64,000 bases of DNA from Cranoglanis bouderius. Its lineage: Eukaryota > Chordata > Actinopteri > Siluriformes > Cranoglanididae. The position numbers and the translations under genes are program-made. The notes beneath the pieces are model-generated. The model ran no database searches, had not been told where the DNA came from, and was given only the letters and a program-made list of their open reading frames with translations. The stretch spans positions 16,694,300-16,758,299 of the forward strand of contig CM042558.1 of the NCBI GenBank assembly GCA_023630585.1. The letters are read 5' to 3'. Below, one piece after another: positions 59,411-64,000 of this stretch (the first letter of the stretch is position 1; every line of letters starts with the position of its first letter).

Positions 59411-59630
59411 AATGCTTGCATCCAAACAGTGTAGCCTACTAGATACTTTGATGTTTGTAGAGGATTCGGGAGTAGGGCTTCATTTCGGACACAGGAATGA
59501 TATACTGTAGAGATTAATCAATCGGATCAGGAATGACAGATTACAGGTGTAGTGGAGTCATAGCATACATTTAAGAAAAAAAAAAAAAGAAATAAAAAAT
59601 CACAAGCATGAACATCTTTACTATAAAACT

Positions 59631-59926
59631 TTTAATAACTCTCAATATGTGCAGCACCAGCACACTTCCAGGCCAAACATGATCATGGCGGCAGCGCTGT
59701 CTGAAAACTAACCACGCTGTAAAATACCTGGGACCTGGGTAGTTAAAATCAATATGCTGTGCACTGATAGTCAGGAATGCAAATTCCAGGGTACCATGAT
59801 CCACTGGCGAGTCCTAGGTGTGCCAGCACCCCTGTACAAGACCATTAACCTGGTAGATTTGCTGCTTCAGGTTTAAGATCAGATTGATGGGTCATTGACT
59901 TATGGCCGACATCAGGGTCAAAAGTC
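59631..59926 (-). other. slc25a26: slc25a26 probable 3'UTR
   Basis: Minus-strand sequence after the slc25a26 stop. A variant poly(A) signal ATTAAA (minus strand) at 59631-59636 lies about 290 nt past the stop. The true end is not visible; an AATAAA on this strand at about 59025-59030 is an alternative. Confidence 0.35.
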
Positions 59927-60023
59927 CTATAGGAGCGTGTGGCGCACTTTCTCGTAAGCGCCGAGGAAGATGAAACCGCCCACGCTGATGAAGGTCATCC
60001 TGGGGATGCTGCCGGCGAAGAGC
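59927..60023 (-). CDS. slc25a26: slc25a26 last coding exon (mitochondrial SAM carrier, C-terminus)
   Basis: Read on the minus strand, after an acceptor CTCCACAG, this 97-nt exon codes LFAGSIPRMTFISVGGFIFL, then GAYEKVRHTLL and TAG at 59927-59929. SLC25A26 (SAMC) ends LFAG-x-PRM--IS-GGFIFLGAY in mammals. The protein is a six-helix inner-membrane carrier that exchanges S-adenosylmethionine for S-adenosylhomocysteine; this exon gives the last helix region. It is too short to stand out as an ORF. Its position tail to tail with lrig1 matches mammalian gene order. I could not find the preceding exon within 60024-64000, so the rest of the gene probably lies beyond the window. Confidence 0.9.
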
Positions 60024-60106
60024 CTGTGGAGGAGTTGAAAAGGAAAGATGAAAGTCGAGGCCATGATACAATTATATCTTCCTCAAGAGGTCAAGTAGCG
60101 TGGAAC

Positions 60107-60232
60107 TAATAATTCGTTCATTCATTACTCTTCCGTAACTGCTTTACTCTGGTCAGGGTCGGGGTGGATCCGGAGCCTATCACAGTAACAAAGGGCGTGA
60201 GGTGGGAATACACCCAGTCAGTTGCAGGGTAC

Positions 60233-60301
<69 letters not shown>

Positions 60302-60440
60302 ACACTCACACCTAGGGGCAATTTAGAATTACCAGTGCATCTTCCAGCATGCTTTTGGGAGGTAGGAGGAAGCCTGAGAACCTGGAAGAAACCCACAAAG
60401 AGAATATGCAAAACTCTACAGACTCGAAGATCGAGCTGGT
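60107..60440 (-). mobile_element. diverged SINE-type repeat split by a (CA)n tract
   Basis: Same layout as 6075-6410 (CAGGGTCGGGGTGGATCCGG, GGTGGGAATACACCCAGTC, GAGAATATGCAAAACTC) but a different subfamily. (CA)n at 60240-60306 lies in the position of the ACACAT stretch. Confidence 0.55.
60240..60306. repeat. (CA)n microsatellite
   Basis: About 32 CA units inside the SINE-type repeat. Confidence 0.95.
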
Positions 60441-63400
60441 GACCCTGCAGCTTTGAGGCATCAACACTACCTGCTGCACCTGTATTAATCTTTCAAAGAT
60501 AATAATTCCTCTTGGGTAGCAAGAACCAGTCAGTTACTGATCTCTTGACCATGATAACATGAATTGACTTGCTCCTTGCACATCTGACATGTTTTGTAAG
60601 AGGTCCATGCAATATTTGCAATGGCCAATGGCTGGGTTTTTTTTTTTTTTTTTGGAAGCTCATGGGTCGATCGGGGAGGAATGTGCACCGTTGATTTTGG
60701 AGGATGCAGCGGGCCATGAAAGTGCGTCCGCCCCCCCTCGGGGCTCTTTTCCACGCAGCTGCTTTTGGTATTAGCACTGGTCCTCAGGGCCTCTCCACAT
60801 GACGGATAGCCAGATGACATTCACACACGTCCCTCAAGCATGCAGCCGCCCCCGCCTCCTTCTCTCTCTCTCTCTCTCGCTGACACTCACTGTCTTTCTC
60901 CTCCTCTGTATCCCCATCTGTCTCGCTTTATCTCTGTATATTTAACCCTTTTCAGATCTTTTCCACAGGATTCAAACCTCGTCCACAAGCCTGACTGAAA
61001 ATGTGTGCTTTGGGCCCGAGAGCTGGAAACACCTGTGGGGGCATGAGTAAGGTCAGAAAGCAGGGCAGGAGGCAGTTTATGAGCCTCGATTTAGAACAAG
61101 GGTCACGAGTGACCCTGGCGTGCCCACTAATACATCAGTTTTGTCAACTGCAAAGCTGTACAAGGTGCCAAGAACGGCAGCTATCTCTCAACTATTGCAG
61201 CCATTTGCAGAATCCTGCATGTGTCTGTCAGGATCATGCGTTTGCAAGCCTTCAAAGAGCTTGCGTCGGCTTATTAGCAAACGAGATCTTCTTGGAATAA
61301 ATTAGCAAGGGGGTATATGTGTAGGAGCTACAAGCCGTGTAGACGAGGACTTGCCTTTTGAGTCCGGGGTGGTAAAATGGAAACTATAAAGGCCCTCTGG
61401 AAACTTAATCTCAAACTAATACCACCAGGTCAGATAGCATGTGAAAACTTCCCGCCAAGTGGAAAGACACGGATTCCAAGTAGCCCATGATGACAGCAAA
61501 AGACCCCTTGACTCAAACCTCGTGTCAAGTGAAAGACCATGATGTCATGCAGGATTGTAGGGAACATATGACCAGCCAGCCATATTGAGGAAATGTATAA
61601 TTCTCCTTTAATTATTATTAGACGTGCCCTTTCGTTTGGTTTCTGTGCTCCTTGGCAGTAGGTCAAGTGAGTCAGAGTTCTCAACTTTCACATTTCCTGC
61701 ACCTGTTCACTGATTCAAACCAACGTCATCACATCCAGTTATGAGTTGGCATATCTAATCAGGACCTATATTAATGACTGTATAACTATTCAGCATTTCC
61801 CATAGAGGCTTGGACCTGATCTGTGCCATGACTCAGGATTGAGACAAGAGACATTCAGCCTTTTTTTTTTTTTTTTCCAGACAGTATTGTCGTAAAGAAA
61901 GGTGAAGGTTTTACTCAGCTCTAACGAACACGTAAATACGTGCTTTCAAAAAAAAGAAGCACGAATTCAGTCATGAAGATAAAGATATCAAACAATTTTT
62001 TCCTTGTCGCTGGGGTCATACCATCAACGGTACATTATCTGTACATTTAGTATGCATCATTCATCTATAATATAGTATACCTTTAAAAATAATTTGAAGT
62101 ACATAACAGGGTTTTCCCTAGGTTTTCTCAGGGCTTAGGTGCTGTCTGGGTTCCGGGGGCGTGGTGGTGGTTTGGGAGGTTTGTTTTTAAATTTTAAAGT
62201 TATTTTGACCATTATCCTTATCATTATTTGTGAAGGAAAGCTGGCAACACTTGTACTTTCAGTCAAAAGTCATTTCACCAGATAACATGTTTGAGATTGA
62301 ACGTTTTATGTAATAATCCTATGGAGTGGACCACGATTTCAAAAATGCCCTGAGCTGATTTTGGAACAGGGTTTTTTAATATAAAAAAACGCTTTGCCCA
62401 GCGGTTTTCATCAGAAAAAAAGACTTTACGTGTGAACACAGCCTAACTTTGTTTAGCTACCAAGCCACGTTAGCGTCTAACGTGCAGTCGAGATATCTTT
62501 ATCTGACGTCAACTAACTCGCTTCGCTGGCTAACGTAACTTACTTCAGTACGTGAATATCTAATATCTAATCTAATTTTCTTTAGTTGTATTATAACATT
62601 AGTTATTTCTTTTGCTTTGCTATCTCTGCTATCGCTAGTGCTACATTGCTATCGCATCCACAAGAATTACTCCCTAACAAAAAAGTTTATACTTCATTTA
62701 TTCTTTGTTCAGGCTTACTTCATCGATGGTTTTGCAACTTACTTATCCGAGTCGATGCTTGTAACTACCATCCCGAGGTGACGGTACCGAGAGATATCCA
62801 ATCAGCTGTTTGATTTGATTACCATCAGTCACACACCAATGACATGAACGCACATCCAAACGCTGATTGTTGATTGGCAGGTCGTTCCTGTTGCCAGCTC
62901 AGCTTTCCGTTCGAGGTCAAGCCACCTCTTCGTTTTTTTGTCAGCGCATAGAACTCTTACCGTTGTTTTTCATTCATTCTGATGTGTCACCTAAATTCCT
63001 TTTTACTTTCATTTGGCTTAAGGCGCTCCATAAAAACGCCTAGGCCTTTCTATGGTAGGGAAAACCCTGCATAATTAAGGAGTACTGACATACCACTGAT
63101 CCTTGCCACATGCATTTTCTTCCCAGGTAAAAGATAGATGCTAAAGGTAGAAAAGATGTACCGTTGATAGTACCACACTGGCAACATGGAAAAGTACAGT
63201 TTGGTACAATTGTATGGTTAAGGTCATGAAAGCACAGTTTAGCTACCCAGTACATGGCTATCAGATGTTTCTTTCCCATTCCTCAGACTGTTTCAAGACA
63301 TTCTTTCCAGAACTTTAGTGTCTTCTGTCTTACTTTGACAGTAGATTATCCATATATTTCCCAAAACATGGAAATGGCTACCTTTAAATTATGTACCTTC

Positions 63401-64000
63401 CAGTTCTGTGCAAGAGGACTGTGTTGAGCCTTTTGTCCTGACAGTGTAAAGGCAGAATGACAGTGGAAACAAGACAAAAACCATCAGCAACATCAACATT
63501 TACCTCAGATGAGGTAAACAGTTACACTGTAATTACCACTTAGCAGCAACCGCACACTGAACTTCATATTGTAAAATGTCAACATCAACTTGTGGAGTCT
63601 AGGTGAACTGTAATTCTTTTTGACGTGCTTAAGACAGTATCTGCTGCATCATCTGGCAAATCGTTTGACAATTACGGGTACTGCGAAACATATGGTGCCC
63701 TCGAGCAATGCATGATACAAACCTCATACAGAACATACAGGTGTTAATACTGCAAGGTGGACGAAAATTTGAAAATTTCATCCCAGCTTGCCTGGTAGTA
63801 AGTCAAGGTGACTAAACTTTCAGTGGACATCCCAGCATGCCTAGCGCTGAGAGTAGTGGATCAGACGACTGAATAACAGCAATGGCGCGACCTTTCCAAT
63901 CCTGGGAAAATACAAGTTTATGCAGTGCACGGTCCTCGAGTGTGGTCTGTTTTGGATGGTGCAGTCAGGAGCTCGACCTGGAGCCCTAGGGGCGGGGCTA

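Larger units (their letters stand above)
55246..59630. other. intergenic gap between lrig1 and slc25a26
   Basis: 4.4 kb with no supported gene. Holds repeat family X copy D with its hairpin, a Tc1-like fragment, a truncated SINE-type repeat (59250-59410), G-runs (about 55490-55506) and C-runs (55963-55985). 57300-59240 shows nothing I can name. Confidence 0.75.
60024..64000 (-). other. slc25a26: slc25a26 intron (partial)
   Basis: Sequence before the last exon on the minus strand. It holds a related repeat with a (CA)n insertion. I found no further carrier exon. 60850-64000 shows no gene I can name. Confidence 0.6.

Noticed and set aside
60024..64000. Further slc25a26 exons
   Set aside because: I looked on the minus strand for the KTR-x-LAKAG region that should precede the last exon and did not see it; it probably lies outside the window.

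Overview
This 64 kb window is vertebrate, almost certainly ray-finned fish, DNA. Introns are large with GT-AG borders, and the intergenic DNA is AT-rich and full of microsatellites, Tc1-like elements, hAT-like MITEs and tRNA-derived SINEs of kinds typical of teleosts. The SINE and MITE mix would fit an otophysan such as a catfish, but species cannot be fixed from this sequence.

The window holds one complete gene and the end of a second. The complete gene is a plus-strand lrig1 orthologue (leucine-rich repeats and immunoglobulin-like domains 1). I traced 18 coding exons from the ATG at 18140 to the TAG at 54567. They join in frame into 1012 codons plus stop: signal peptide, LRRNT, about 15 LRRs, LRRCT, three Ig domains, one transmembrane helix and a cytoplasmic tail. 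The junction around the membrane helix and the following exon match LRIG1 rather than LRIG2 or LRIG3. A GC-rich promoter with GC and CCAAT boxes lies at about 16940-17120. The 3'UTR runs to a poly(A) signal at about 55222. The second gene is on the minus strand: the last coding exon of slc25a26 (mitochondrial S-adenosylmethionine carrier) at 59927-60023. The two genes lie tail to tail, as LRIG1 and SLC25A26 do in mammals.

Layout: 1-16.9 kb is intergenic DNA with no gene I can support. It holds a full-length but dead Tc1-type transposon (2646-3934), SINEs, several minisatellites and an almost 900 bp GACA/GATA array. 16.9-18.3 kb is promoter, 5'UTR and exon 1. 18.3-33.5 kb is the 15 kb intron 1, with a 41-bp minisatellite, a hAT-type MITE with target duplication, two copies of another MITE and a 535-bp foldback. 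33.5-54.6 kb carries exons 2-18. 55.2-59.6 kb is the short intergenic gap, and 60-64 kb lies inside slc25a26.

LRIG1 is a single-pass membrane protein known in mammals to bind and down-regulate receptor tyrosine kinases such as EGFR/ERBB. SLC25A26 imports S-adenosylmethionine into mitochondria. They are neighbours with no known functional link. I found no new biochemical system. The most novel material is non-coding: a dispersed repeat family with a hairpin module (at least four copies), the foldback in intron 1, microsatellites built into splice sites, and minisatellites with higher-order structure.
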